From contig NZ_JABFTX010000003.1 of NCBI RefSeq assembly GCF_021404305.1, forward strand, positions 372,001 through 436,000: 64,000 bases of DNA, read 5' to 3'. Origin of the DNA: Billgrantia ethanolica. GTDB taxonomy: Bacteria; Pseudomonadota; Gammaproteobacteria; Pseudomonadales; Halomonadaceae. A model generated the notes under the pieces. It had not been told where the DNA came from. It searched no databases and was given only the letters and a program-made list of their open reading frames with translations. Every line of letters starts with the position of its first letter. Position 1 is the first letter of the stretch. A program made the position numbers and the translations under genes. Positions 47,520 to 56,392 of this stretch are shown piece by piece.

Positions 47520-48389
47520 ATGCTCGATCTCCTGCTGCTCCGTAGCTTCGTGTCGGTCGTCGAAGAGAGAAGCTTTACGGCTGCCGCCAACCGGCTGCAC
47601 CTGACTCAGCCCGCCATCAGCGGACACCTGCGCCGCCTGGAGTCTCAACTGGGCAAGGCGTTGCTCGAACGAACCACCCGCAGCGTTCAACTGACACCGG
47701 ATGGAGAACGCCTGCTGGGCTATGCACGTGCGATCCTGGCGTTGAACCGGGATGCCATGGAAGAGATTTCCCGCTCTGCCGATCAGCGCAGCATACGCTT
47801 GGGAGTGTCAGAGGACTTCGCCAATGAACGCTTGCTCACGCTATTGAAGCGTTTCATGCATTGCCACCCCGCTGTGGATATCGAAGTCCGTGTCGGCATC
47901 CCAGGGGAATTGCTCGGTGCCATGCGTCAGGGTTACGTCGATATGGTGCTTGGGGCGCAATGTGACGAGCCTGTCACGGGAACCCGCCTATGGCAGGAAC
48001 CCTTGGTGTGGGCTTGGAGTGAACGGGCGGAACAAGAGCTGCCTTCGCCCCTGCCTCTGGCGCTTTTCCCTGAGCCCTGCCCCTATCGTGAAATCGCCTT
48101 GGCTCAACTGGCCATGGCGGGCATCGCCCAGCGCACTGCCATGCTGTGCATGAGCGGGGCGGGTCTGCATGTCGCTGCCGCCACCGGGTTTGCCGTCGCA
48201 CCCATGCCGGCTAGCCAATTGAAGCCGGGGCTGATCGCCTTGTCCGCAGAGCATGGGTTGCCGGAATTGCCTGCCGCGGAAATCATGCTGGTCAGCGAAG
48301 CGAGTCATTCAGAACGGGGCCTGTCGAAGGCATTGGCGGATGCCCTGTTGGAGGGCATGCGGCCGGTTCGAGCGGTCGAGACTGCCTGA
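47520..48389 (+). CDS. LysR-family regulator divergent from the cupin gene
   Basis: A 289-residue LysR regulator with the HTH in residues 1-60 (FTAAANRLHLTQPAISGHL) and an effector domain starting SIRLGVSEDFANERLLTLL. The effector half resembles the regulators often found beside small cupin or permease genes; the ligand is unknown. The ATG at 47520 has no clear ribosome site within 15 bases, but no alternative start precedes the HTH, so translation may be weak. It is divergent from the cupin. A 9-bp-stem hairpin follows, separating it from the YciI-sigma unit. Confidence 0.9.
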   Translation: MLDLLLLRSFVSVVEERSFTAAANRLHLTQPAISGHLRRLESQLGKALLERTTRSVQLTPDGERLLGYARAILALNRDAMEEISRSADQRSIRLGVSEDFANERLLTLLKRFMHCHPAVDIEVRVGIPGELLGAMRQGYVDMVLGAQCDEPVTGTRLWQEPLVWAWSERAEQELPSPLPLALFPEPCPYREIALAQLAMAGIAQRTAMLCMSGAGLHVAAATGFAVAPMPASQLKPGLIALSAEHGLPELPAAEIMLVSEASHSERGLSKALADALLEGMRPVRAVETA

Positions 48390-48403
48390 TTCGTGATGTT
48401 CAT

Positions 48404-48433
48404 CAGCACGCCCTGTCGATTCGTGGCGTGCTG
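48404..48433 (+). terminator. Stem-loop after the LysR gene
   Basis: CAGCACGCC (48404-48412) and GGCGTGCTG (48425-48433) pair perfectly with a 12-base loop, 15 bp after the LysR stop. The tail is only weakly T-rich, so termination may be partial. Confidence 0.5.
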
Positions 48434-48485
48434 GTTCGATCCCTTATCAGGCAGCCATGCGGCTGCGCTTATCAGGAGAACTGCC

Positions 48486-48845
48486 ATGCAATACATGCTG
48501 ATGTGCTGTATCGACGAGGCGCTGTGGAACGGCCTGCCCGATGCCGAACGCGATGCCGTCATGACCGATTACCACGCCCTGATCCAGGAGATGGTCACCA
48601 GCGGACACTACCGCGGAGGGGCTCGGCTGCAGTCGGTGGAGTCGGCCACCACGCTGCGCGAGCAGAATGGCAAGACGGTGATGCTGGACGGTCCCTTTGC
48701 CGAGAGCCGCGAGCAACTGGGCGGCTTTCACGTGGTGGAGTGTCGTGACCTGGATGAGGCCTTGGCGCTGGCCCGGCGCATTCCGCCGTTGCGGGTCGGC
48801 GGCTCGGTGGAGGTGAGGCCGGTGGATCCCGCCTATCGATTGTGA
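48486..48845 (+). CDS. YciI-like DGPF-domain protein, partner of the ECF sigma factor
   Basis: A 119-residue YciI/DGPF-fold protein: [17 protein letters not shown] at the N-terminus and [20 protein letters not shown] holding the DGPF motif that names the group. These dimeric ferredoxin-like proteins are consistently encoded next to ECF42 sigma factors, including in characterised actinobacterial cases; the biochemical role is unclear. AGGAG lies before the ATG at 48486. The sigma gene starts 7 bp after the stop, and its ribosome site (GAGG) overlaps this gene's end, so the two are one unit. Confidence 0.9.
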   Translation: MQYMLMCCIDEALWNGLPDAERDAVMTDYHALIQEMVTSGHYRGGARLQSVESATTLREQNGKTVMLDGPFAESREQLGGFHVVECRDLDEALALARRIPPLRVGGSVEVRPVDPAYRL

Positions 48846-48852
48846 GGACTGC

Positions 48853-50100
48853 GTGTCTCTGGATGAGCTGTATCGCCGTGGGTATGGCCACGTGCTGGCC
48901 AGCCTGATTCGCCGCTTCGGTCACTTCGAGCTGGCCGAGGATGCCGTGCAGGCGGCCTTCGAGGCGGCGATGGTGCAGTGGCCGGCCGAGGGCTGGCCAC
49001 CGAATCCGACCTCGTGGCTGATTGCCACCGCGCGCCACAAGGTGGTCGATCAGTTGCGCCACCAACAGATGCGCGAGCGCAAGGGCGACGAGCTGCGTCA
49101 GCACTTGGAGCTGCTGCTCGACAACGACCTCGAAGCCGAACCTCTCGACAGCCTGCGCCTGATCTTCGCCTGCTGTCATCCGGCTCTGGCACGGCCCGCC
49201 CAGGTGGCGCTGACACTGCACACCCTGGGCGGGCTGCGTACCGAGGAGATCGCCCGGGCCTTCATGGTACCGGTGCCGACCCTGGCCCAGCGCCTGGTAC
49301 GGGCCAAGGCCAAGATTCGCGATGCCGGCATTCCCTTCGAGGTGCCCGACGACACCGCCTTGGACGAGCGCCTGGAGCCGGTACTGGCAGTGATCTACCT
49401 GATCTTCAACGAAGGTTATGCGGCCAGCTTCGGCGACGACTGGGTGCGCGGCGACCTGTGCCGTGAGGCGATTCGCCTGGGGCGCATGCTGGTGCAGCTG
49501 CTGCCGGCGGAGCACGAGGCGCGGGGTTTGCTGGCGCTGATGCTGCTGCATCATGCCCGGCGCGATACGCGTACCGACGCGGCCGGTGACATCGTGCTGC
49601 TGGACGAGCAGGATCGCTCGCGCTGGCATGCCGACGAGATCAAGGAGGGCAGTGCCCATGTGGGTATCGCGCTGCGTGGCGGCCTGCCCGGTGGCTACGC
49701 GGTGCAGGCCGCCATCGCCGCGCTGCACGCCGAGGCGGCGACTCCCGCAGACACCGACTGGCGGCGCATCGCTGCGCTCTACAGCCTGCTTTACGCCATT
49801 CAGCCTACGCCGGTGGTAGCGCTCAATCGGGCTGTGGCGGTGGCCATGGCCGACGGGCTGGAAGCGGGCCTGGAGCTGCTCGACAAGATTCACCTGCCCG
49901 GCTATCACCTGCTGCCCGCCACGCGCGCCGACCTGCTGCGTCGGCTGGGGCGCCATGGCGAGGCGGCCGAGCAGTACCGCCAGGCCCTGGCACTGGTGAC
50001 CCAGGGCGCCGAACGGCGCTTTCTCGAGCGTCGTCTACAGGAGGTCGTGACGCAACGCTGCGATGTCGATTTCGCATTGGTCGGCTCGAAGAAGGCATGA
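48853..50100 (+). CDS. ECF42-type RNA polymerase sigma factor with C-terminal extension
   Basis: A 415-residue ECF sigma factor much longer than the usual 180-200. Sigma region 2 (about 8-80) has [18 protein letters not shown] and [19 protein letters not shown], and region 4 (about 115-170) has [20 protein letters not shown]. The remaining 240 residues (DUF6596/TPR-like, [13 protein letters not shown] region) are typical of the ECF42 group, in which the extension rather than an anti-sigma factor is thought to control activity. A GTG start follows GAGG. No anti-sigma gene is nearby. The YciI-like gene upstream and perhaps the DUF1428 gene downstream are its likely regulon. Confidence 0.92.
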   Translation: MSLDELYRRGYGHVLASLIRRFGHFELAEDAVQAAFEAAMVQWPAEGWPPNPTSWLIATARHKVVDQLRHQQMRERKGDELRQHLELLLDNDLEAEPLDSLRLIFACCHPALARPAQVALTLHTLGGLRTEEIARAFMVPVPTLAQRLVRAKAKIRDAGIPFEVPDDTALDERLEPVLAVIYLIFNEGYAASFGDDWVRGDLCREAIRLGRMLVQLLPAEHEARGLLALMLLHHARRDTRTDAAGDIVLLDEQDRSRWHADEIKEGSAHVGIALRGGLPGGYAVQAAIAALHAEAATPADTDWRRIAALYSLLYAIQPTPVVALNRAVAVAMADGLEAGLELLDKIHLPGYHLLPATRADLLRRLGRHGEAAEQYRQALALVTQGAERRFLERRLQEVVTQRCDVDFALVGSKKA

Positions 50101-50140
50101 GCCCATGTCGGGCGCAGTGCCAACCACAGGAGGCAAGATC

Positions 50141-50503
50141 ATGAGCTACGTCGATGGATTCATTTTACCGGTGCCTGAAGGCAATCTCGATGCTTACATG
50201 GAGATGGCTCGACGAGCAGGGGAGGTCTGGCGCGATCACGGCGCGCTGGAATATGTGGAATGCGTGGCCGATGACGTCAAGCCGGGGGTGCATACCTCCT
50301 TCCCCCAGAGCGTCAAGCTCGAACCGGGGGAGACGGTGATCTTCTCCTGGATTCTCTACGCCTCGCGGGAGGAGCGCGACCGCATCAATGCCAAGGTGAT
50401 GGAAGACCCGCGCATGGCAGACATGATGGATCCGGCCAACCACCCCTTCGATGGCAAGCGCATGATCTGGGGTGGTTTTCGTGAGGTGCTGAGGCTGCCT
50501 TGA
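50141..50503 (+). CDS. DUF1428 (YbaA-like) family protein
   Basis: A 120-residue ferredoxin-like alpha/beta-barrel protein of the DUF1428/YbaA family: MSYVDGFILPVPEGNLDAYM is the signature N-terminus, GALEYVECVADDV and FSWILYASREERDRINAKVM follow. Function is unknown, though DUF1428 genes often travel with YciI-like genes and ECF sigma factors, as here. AGGAGG lies 8 bases before the ATG at 50141, making translation strong. It follows the sigma gene by 40 bp on the same strand. Convergent with the broken MgtC-DUF4010 gene. Confidence 0.9.
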   Translation: MSYVDGFILPVPEGNLDAYMEMARRAGEVWRDHGALEYVECVADDVKPGVHTSFPQSVKLEPGETVIFSWILYASREERDRINAKVMEDPRMADMMDPANHPFDGKRMIWGGFREVLRLP

Positions 50504-50510
50504 GGAAGCG

Positions 50511-51752
50511 TCAGACCAGCCAGGCCACGGTGAGCCCGGCCGTGGCCGAGGCCAGCAGCGGGCCTACCAGGCAACGCGTCAGGCGGGCATTCCCTGCGCT
50601 GAAGGTCAGCACGACCTTGAACAGATTGTTCACCGCAGCGGCCAGCACGATACCCATCACGGCGGTGGTGGGTGTGATGGTGTTCGTGGCCATGCGGCCC
50701 AGCGACAGGGCGATGGCATGCACATCGGCGATGCCGGCGGTGGCAGCAAGCAGGTAGACGCCGGCATCCCCAAGCCAGGCGCGTAACCATTCGCCCATGA
50801 CCATGACCGCCGCCAGCAGGGCGCCCAGCAGCAGCGCGGCGCGCAGCTCCAGCGGGTTCTGGTTCATCGGACGTTCCGCCTTGATGTCGTGGCGGTGGCG
50901 GCGCCACAGCCACAGCGCCGGCAGGAAGAGGGCCAGCCCCATGGCCGCGAGTGGTGCCAGCATCTGAGGCAGCATGGCCGGACCGACGAGGGCGGCATAG
51001 AGCAGCAGGCGGGGCAGCATGGTGCCGCAGGCCAGCAGAATGCCGGCGGCGAGCATCGGAGAGAACTGGGGTTCACGACGCGCCTGCCGGGCATACTGCA
51101 GGGTCAGGGCGGTGGAGGAGCTCAGCCCGGCGAACAGGCCGGTGAACAGGATGCCCTTTTCGGTGCCACCGAGTCGCACAGCAAAGTAACCGATGAACGA
51201 GATCGAGGCGATCAGTACCACCAGCCACCAGATCTCATAGGGGTTGAGCACGCCGCCGGGGCCCATGTCCTCGTTGGGCAACAGCGGCAGTACCACCACG
51301 CTGATCAGCAGGAGCTTCAAGGCGGCATCCAGCTCGTTGGCGTGAAGCTTGTGCAGCAGCCCGTGAATCTCGCGCTTGTTGTCGAGAATCAGCGCCGTGA
51401 CCACGGCACAGGCCGTCGCCAGTGCGATATCCACGGCAACCGCCAGGGCACCGAAGCAGAAGGTCAACAGCAGCCCGATCAGGCCGGTGATGCTGTAGTC
51501 GCCGCTCTTCTCCATGCTGGCCCGATAGCCGGCCAGCGCAATGACGGCGACCGCCAGGAAGATCAATGGAAAGGCCTAAGGCGTGAGTACCTCCGAGAGC
51601 AGCGCGGCCACGCCACCGAACAGGCCGATCAGCGCATGGGTGCGTACCCCGGCCACGCGTTCGCCGGACTCCCGTTCGCGGGCGGACCAGCCTCGTTCGA
51701 TACCGATCAGGGCCCCCAGCAGCAACGCCACGGCAAGCTCCATGAGTATCAT
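50511..51752 (-). pseudogene. MgtC/DUF4010 membrane protein interrupted by an in-frame amber codon
   Basis: One continuous frame coding for an MgtC/SapB N-terminal part (MELAVALLLGALIGIERGW, then THALIGLFGGVAALLSEVL) and a DUF4010 C-terminal part (IFLAVAVIALAGYRASMEKS onward, about ten helices). A TAG at 51576-51578 splits it after LTP; the frame does not shift. CAG to TAG (Gln) is the simplest single change. The downstream part has only a TTG at 51566 without a ribosome site, so independent expression is unlikely. Start candidates are 51752 and 51743, both with poor ribosome sites. DUF4010/MgtC proteins are membrane proteins of uncertain ion or stress role. Confidence 0.8.
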
Positions 51753-51943
51753 GGTTATCTGCAAGAAAATCGCGAGCAATACCGTCCATCGATTTTTTCT
51801 TCTCTGGAATATCACCTTCAGAGTGGAACGTCGTATCGCACTGAGCAAACTCCTCGGCCGTTAGCTGTCTTCTCGCAAGTGCAGTGTCATCAGTCCGTTA
51901 CGTAATCCATTCATACTCCCGTGCTGGTTCGGCGAGCCATAAC

Positions 51944-51961
51944 AGGGCAGAATTCTGCCCT
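51944..51961. promoter_or_regulatory. Perfect 18-bp palindrome upstream of chrA
   Basis: AGGGCAGAATTCTGCCCT (51944-51961) is a gap-free perfect palindrome, and GGTTCG/CGAACC (51926-51931/51962-51967) add a partly nested outer pair. It lies 33 bp before the chrA ATG, or 21 bp before an alternative GTG, so it is positioned as an operator. Confidence 0.6.
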
Positions 51962-51993
51962 CGAACCACCATTTCCTTGCTGTGAGCGTGCCC

Positions 51994-53367
51994 ATGCCCC
52001 CCGTTAACGAAACGCCCCATCAGGTTCCCTTCCGCGAGGCCGTGATGGTCTGGCTGCGCGTGGCCATGCTCAGCTTCGGCGGCCCGGCGGGGCAGATAGC
52101 AGTGATGCACCGCATCCTCGTCGAGGAGAAGAAGTGGATCGGTGAGAAGCGTTTTCTGCATGCGCTCAACTACTGCATGATGCTGCCAGGGCCGGAGGCC
52201 CAGCAGTTGGCCATCTACATCGGTTGGCTGATGCACCGCACCAAGGGCGGTCTGGTGGCGGGCAGCCTGTTCGTGCTGCCCGGCTTCATCGCCATCCTGG
52301 CGCTGAGCTACCTCTATGCCACGCTGGGCAACGTGGGCCTGGTGGCGGGGCTCTTCTTCGGCCTCAAGGCGGCCGTACTGGCGGTGGTGCTCCACGCCGT
52401 GGTGCGCATCGGCAAGCGCGCACTGCGTAACCGGGTGATGATCGGCCTGGCGGCGGCAGCCTTCGTGGGGATTTTCTTTCTCGAGATCGCCTTCCCGCTG
52501 ATTATCCTGGGAGCCGCCTTGATCGGTTTCTGGGGCGGCAAGCGCGGCATGACGGCTTTCCAGGCGGGCGGCGGCCACGGCGATGGCGGCGGGCCGGGGC
52601 TGAGCGACCGCGACTCGCTGCTCGGCGAGGGGCTGCCGGCCCATGCGCGCCCCAACCGCAGCTGGTCACTGCGCGTCTCGGCGATCTTCCTGCTGCTGTG
52701 GCTGACGCCGGTGGCGCTGCTGCTGGTCACACTGGGCGGCGACAACGTCTTCAGCCAGATCGCCACCTTCTTCAGCAAGATGGCGGTAGTCACCTTCGGC
52801 GGCGCCTATGCGGTACTGGGCTACGTGACCCAGGAGGCGGTGCAGAACTACGGCTGGCTGGCCCCCGGCGAGATGCTCGACGGCCTGGGCATGGCCGAGA
52901 CCACGCCGGGGCCGCTGATCCAGGTGGTGCAGTTCGTCGGCTTCATGGGTGCCTATCGCGAGGCGACCGGGCTCGATCCCATGGTTGCGGCTACCCTGGC
53001 GGCGGTGCTCACCACCTGGGTGACCTTCGTACCCTGCTTCCTGTGGATCTTCCTCGGTGCCCCTTACGTGGAGCGGCTGCGTGACAACCGTGCCCTCAGT
53101 GCCGCGCTGTCGGCCATTACCGCCGCGGTGGTGGGCGTGATCCTCAACCTGGCGATCTGGTTCGGTCTCCACGTGATCTTTGCCGAAGTCGCCGAACGGC
53201 ACCTGCTCGGGGTGCGCCTGCTGATTCCTCAGCTCGGCACGTTGGATCCTCTGGCCCTGCTGCTGGCTGCCGGGGCCATGGCCGCCATCTTCCACTTCAA
53301 GATCGGCATGCTGAAGGTGCTGGGTGGCTGTGCGCTGTTGGGTGTGCTGTTCTCTTTGGTTTTCTAG
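51994..53367 (+). CDS. chrA: Chromate transporter ChrA (two CHR domains)
   Basis: A 457-residue long-chain CHR protein with duplicated domains. Domain 1 starts FREAVMVWLRVAMLSFGGPA and has the ALNYCMMLPGPEAQQLAIY signature; domain 2 has FFSKMAVVTFGGAYAVLGYV and the TTPGPLIQVVQFVGF signature, in the GG-PGP pattern of ChrA. A Gly-rich loop near residue 195 links the halves. It exports chromate, using proton or sulfate coupling by family knowledge. The start is the ATG at 51994; an in-frame GTG at 51982 is possible and neither has a strong ribosome site. No chrB is present, but a perfect palindrome precedes the gene. Confidence 0.93.
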   Translation: MPPVNETPHQVPFREAVMVWLRVAMLSFGGPAGQIAVMHRILVEEKKWIGEKRFLHALNYCMMLPGPEAQQLAIYIGWLMHRTKGGLVAGSLFVLPGFIAILALSYLYATLGNVGLVAGLFFGLKAAVLAVVLHAVVRIGKRALRNRVMIGLAAAAFVGIFFLEIAFPLIILGAALIGFWGGKRGMTAFQAGGGHGDGGGPGLSDRDSLLGEGLPAHARPNRSWSLRVSAIFLLLWLTPVALLLVTLGGDNVFSQIATFFSKMAVVTFGGAYAVLGYVTQEAVQNYGWLAPGEMLDGLGMAETTPGPLIQVVQFVGFMGAYREATGLDPMVAATLAAVLTTWVTFVPCFLWIFLGAPYVERLRDNRALSAALSAITAAVVGVILNLAIWFGLHVIFAEVAERHLLGVRLLIPQLGTLDPLALLLAAGAMAAIFHFKIGMLKVLGGCALLGVLFSLVF

Positions 53368-53393
53368 ACGCTGGCGGGGCAGGAGGAGTAACG

Positions 53394-53424
53394 GCATGGC
53401 AGGCCGGCGCCATGGGTGCCATGC
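53394..53424. repeat. Inverted repeat in the chrA-BFN spacer
   Basis: GCATGGCA (53394-53401) and TGCCATGC (53417-53424) pair perfectly around a GC-rich 15-bp centre, between chrA and the nuclease-like gene. No T-run follows, so its role is open. Confidence 0.4.
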
Positions 53425-53459
53425 TGAACCCATGACCTGCAGCCTAGCCGGAGAAAGCT

Positions 53460-54335
53460 ATGTCGTTGCCAAAACTCGGGAGTTATCTGCTGTCGTTGCT
53501 GTGCGGTGTCGCGCTGCTGGCGGCATCGTTGGGTACCGCCAACGCACGGGAGCTCGCTGCCGAGATTGACGAGATGGTCGAAGTAGAGATCGCCACGGTT
53601 GGGGTGGCCGGCTTCGGTGGTCCACCCGTGGTGCTGCTTCGGGAGCCGGGGGCTCGCGAGGTGATTCCCATCTTCATTGGCGTCAACGAGGCCGGTGCCA
53701 TCCTGCGCGGCCTCGCCGGAGAGCGTTCGCCGCGGCCCATGACCCACGATCTGCTGAGCGACGTACTGGGCGAGATGGAAGCCACCCTGGAGCGCGTCTA
53801 CGTCGATGCCATCGTCGACCATACCTTTCTCGGCATGCTCGAACTCAGCCTGCCGGGGCGCGACGAGAGGATCCGCATCGACAGCCGCCCCAGCGATGCC
53901 ATCGCTCTGGCCATCCATGCCGGGGCGAGCATTCATGTTGCACCTCAGGTGCTCGAGGCGGCGCGTGACATCGAGTACGAAGGTCTGGACGATCAGGTGG
54001 TGGTGGCGCTCGGCATCACCGTTGCACCGGCCACCGATGACCTGCGCGAAGCGCTGGGGTTGCCCGACCAGCCTGGTGTGCTGGTCAGTGACGTGCGCGG
54101 CCCAGCGGCCGAGGCCGGCCTGGAGCCGGGCGCGCTGCTGCTGGAAGTGAACGGTGAGGTGCCCGAGACGCCGCTGCGCTATCTCGAGCTGGTGCGCGAC
54201 ACGGCCGTGGACGAAGACGCCCGGCTGCGCTACTGGCAGCAGGGCGAGGAACACGAGATCGAGGTCACTACTGACGTACCACCGCGTGAGCCCATGCCGC
54301 GGCCGAGGCAGGACGTGCCCGGCATTCGCACCTGA
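53460..54335 (+). CDS. Exported bifunctional-nuclease (DUF151) domain protein with PDZ domain
   Basis: A 291-residue protein with a signal peptide (SYLLSLLCGVALLAASLG, cut after TANA near residue 29), a DUF151/BFN domain (about 38-165: REVIPIFIGVNEAGAILRGL, RPMTHDLLSDVLGEM, IDSRPSDAIALAI), and a C-terminal PDZ domain (about 185-275, GVLVSDVRGPAAEAGLEPG). BFN proteins were first described as plant nucleases; bacterial ones are mostly unstudied. Export plus PDZ points to a periplasmic role in protein or wall quality control rather than nucleic acid cutting; this is inference. Start ATG 53460, 92 bp after chrA. Confidence 0.85.
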   Translation: MSLPKLGSYLLSLLCGVALLAASLGTANARELAAEIDEMVEVEIATVGVAGFGGPPVVLLREPGAREVIPIFIGVNEAGAILRGLAGERSPRPMTHDLLSDVLGEMEATLERVYVDAIVDHTFLGMLELSLPGRDERIRIDSRPSDAIALAIHAGASIHVAPQVLEAARDIEYEGLDDQVVVALGITVAPATDDLREALGLPDQPGVLVSDVRGPAAEAGLEPGALLLEVNGEVPETPLRYLELVRDTAVDEDARLRYWQQGEEHEIEVTTDVPPREPMPRPRQDVPGIRT

Positions 54336-54397
54336 GACCTCAAAAGAAACCTTTTAGGTGAATTATATTGCTCTAATTATAATTAATTAACTTTTCC

Positions 54398-54424
54398 TAA
54401 AGTTATATATGCTGAGGCCGTTAT
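54398..54424 (+). promoter_or_regulatory. Sigma-28 (FliA)-like promoter of the first chemoreceptor
   Basis: TAAAGTTA (54398-54405), 11 bp, then GCCGTTAT (54417-54424), against the flagellar consensus TAAAGTTT-N11-GCCGATAA (7/8 and 6/8). It lies in the AT-rich 274-bp spacer and would give a leader of about 180 nt to the ATG. Confidence 0.5.
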
Positions 54425-54609
54425 CTGTCTTGAGGCCGCGATTTTTTCATTGGATATTTGGCTAGGGTGAAACGTGAGTTAGGGTTTTTTGCACTTTTGT
54501 GATGACGTCGGAATCCATTTCTGACGACTTTTGCTAGAGCGCCATCCTGATCGAATAGCTCATTGATGTAAATTGTCGGCAATGTATATTACATGACGCG
54601 GAGACGGCA

Positions 54610-56313
54610 ATGACGATTACCATCAGAGCAAGGCTCATCATGTTCAGCATCATGTTCCTTGCCTTCCTGCTGTTGGTGAGTGGGTTTGGGCTAAGCGGAA
54701 TGAACACTAGTAACCGCGCTATCCAGACCGTGTACGAAGATAGACTCATTCCTACTATTCAGCTAACAAGAATCGATGAGCTAATGCGTGAGAATCTCAT
54801 TGCCATGAGTCAAATAGTGTTGAATGATCCTCGATTAGATCGGGGCGGTGAAGAGGCCCGTTCATTTGGCGACATACAAGCCGACATCGAGAACAATGCC
54901 GAAGAGATAGAAGCCACTTGGCAAGCGTTCACCGCGCATCGACTGACAAATGAAGAACGTCAGCTCGCTGAAATATTCGAAACCCGTCAGGGAGAGTTTG
55001 TTGCCACAGGGCTCGAGCCGGCACTGGAGTACTATGCGGATGGTGATTTTGCGGCCGGTAATCGCGTATACCAGCAGCTTACGCTCCCTCTCTTCCAGGC
55101 TGCCAACGATGTGGCTCATGAATTGATCGACTTGCAAGCGGCAGTTGCTCAGGATGAATTTTCCAGCGCCCTGGATTATTACGTATTTGAGAGGAATCTG
55201 ATCATTGGCGCCTTTCTTCTCGCTTTGCTGGTTTCGGTTGGTATGAGCTGGTGGTTGATTCGCGCCATCGGGCAGCCGCTCAAGCGAATGATGGAGCATT
55301 TCTCGCTCATGGCCAAAGGCGATCTCAGCCAGCCTATCGTGACCGGAGCGAAGGACGAGGTAGGGCTTGCCTTGAGAGCACTGGCTGACATGCAGGAACA
55401 GCAGCGAGAGCTGATCGTCTCGATTCAACAGTCGGCAGGAAACATTGCTACGGGTTCAGGGCAGATAGCCTCGGGAAATACCGATCTTTCTCAGCGAACC
55501 GAAGAGCAGGCTTCCAGTCTGCAGGAAACCGCTACCAGCATGGAGCAGGTTGCCGCTACGGTGAAGCAGAATACCGAGCATGCGGCACAGGCGAACCAAC
55601 TGACACGTCAGGTGAGCCAGAGTGCAGAAACCGGGGGTGAAAAGGCCGAATTGGTGGCGGGAAAGATGCGTGAACTCAACGAAAGTTCGCAGAAGATCAG
55701 TGGCATCATCGAAGTCATAGATGGCATTGCTTTCCAAACCAATATCCTCGCCCTCAACGCCTCGGTAGAAGCGGCTCGTGCCGGCGAGCAGGGCCGTGGT
55801 TTTGCCGTCGTTGCGCAGGAAGTGCGCAATCTGGCGCAGCGCTGTGCCGATGCGGCGCAGGAGATTCAGTCACGGGTGGATCAGAATGCCGGGATCGTCA
55901 AGGAAGGAAGCTTGCTGGTCGATGAGGCAGGTACGGCAATGGATGAGATCGTTGCAGGCGTAAAGCGTGTGTCTGAATTGATGGATGAAGTGGCGCGTGG
56001 TTCTCAGGAGCAGAATGCTGCTGTCGAGCAGGTCAGCGTTGCGGTGAATCAAATGGACCAGGTGACTCAGGACAATGCAGCTCTGGTTGAGCAGACTGCC
56101 AATGCCTCGGCGTCATTGGAGCAGCAGGCGAGGGAGCTGAGCGAAGCGGTTGCTTCCTTCAAAATTCATCGCCAGGATCCGAGTCAGGGCGCAATCTTAG
56201 GCCGTACTGTTGCCAAGAGTGCCACGGCCTTGGTCGCGCCGCCCGCTGAGCGTCATGAGCCCCGGCCGAGTCAGGCGAAGCGACAGCTAGAACCGGAGTG
56301 GGATAGCTTTTAA
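54610..56313 (+). CDS. Methyl-accepting chemotaxis protein (4HB type)
   Basis: A 567-residue transmembrane chemoreceptor: helix 1 about 10-32, a four-helix-bundle ligand domain (35-190), helix 2 (195-215), HAMP (218-268), and a cytoplasmic signalling domain with the hairpin tip [25 protein letters not shown] given in parts ([18 protein letters not shown]). It ends in EWDSF, an xWxxF pentapeptide of the kind that tethers CheR/CheB. The 5' third and the upstream spacer are visibly AT-richer than the neighbours. A sigma-28-like promoter lies upstream. The ligand is unknown. Convergent with a second chemoreceptor gene. Confidence 0.95.
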   Translation: MTITIRARLIMFSIMFLAFLLLVSGFGLSGMNTSNRAIQTVYEDRLIPTIQLTRIDELMRENLIAMSQIVLNDPRLDRGGEEARSFGDIQADIENNAEEIEATWQAFTAHRLTNEERQLAEIFETRQGEFVATGLEPALEYYADGDFAAGNRVYQQLTLPLFQAANDVAHELIDLQAAVAQDEFSSALDYYVFERNLIIGAFLLALLVSVGMSWWLIRAIGQPLKRMMEHFSLMAKGDLSQPIVTGAKDEVGLALRALADMQEQQRELIVSIQQSAGNIATGSGQIASGNTDLSQRTEEQASSLQETATSMEQVAATVKQNTEHAAQANQLTRQVSQSAETGGEKAELVAGKMRELNESSQKISGIIEVIDGIAFQTNILALNASVEAARAGEQGRGFAVVAQEVRNLAQRCADAAQEIQSRVDQNAGIVKEGSLLVDEAGTAMDEIVAGVKRVSELMDEVARGSQEQNAAVEQVSVAVNQMDQVTQDNAALVEQTANASASLEQQARELSEAVASFKIHRQDPSQGAILGRTVAKSATALVAPPAERHEPRPSQAKRQLEPEWDSF

Positions 56314-56392
56314 CACGCCTTGCGAAGCGAACGGGTAGTGCAAGTGACCAGCCAGGGCGGGCATTGGCCGCCCTGGCTGCTGTCGGACCGCC

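Noticed and set aside
50511..51566. DUF4010 half as a separate functional gene
   Set aside because: It lies in the same frame as the MgtC half and is separated only by TAG; its only start is a TTG with no ribosome site.
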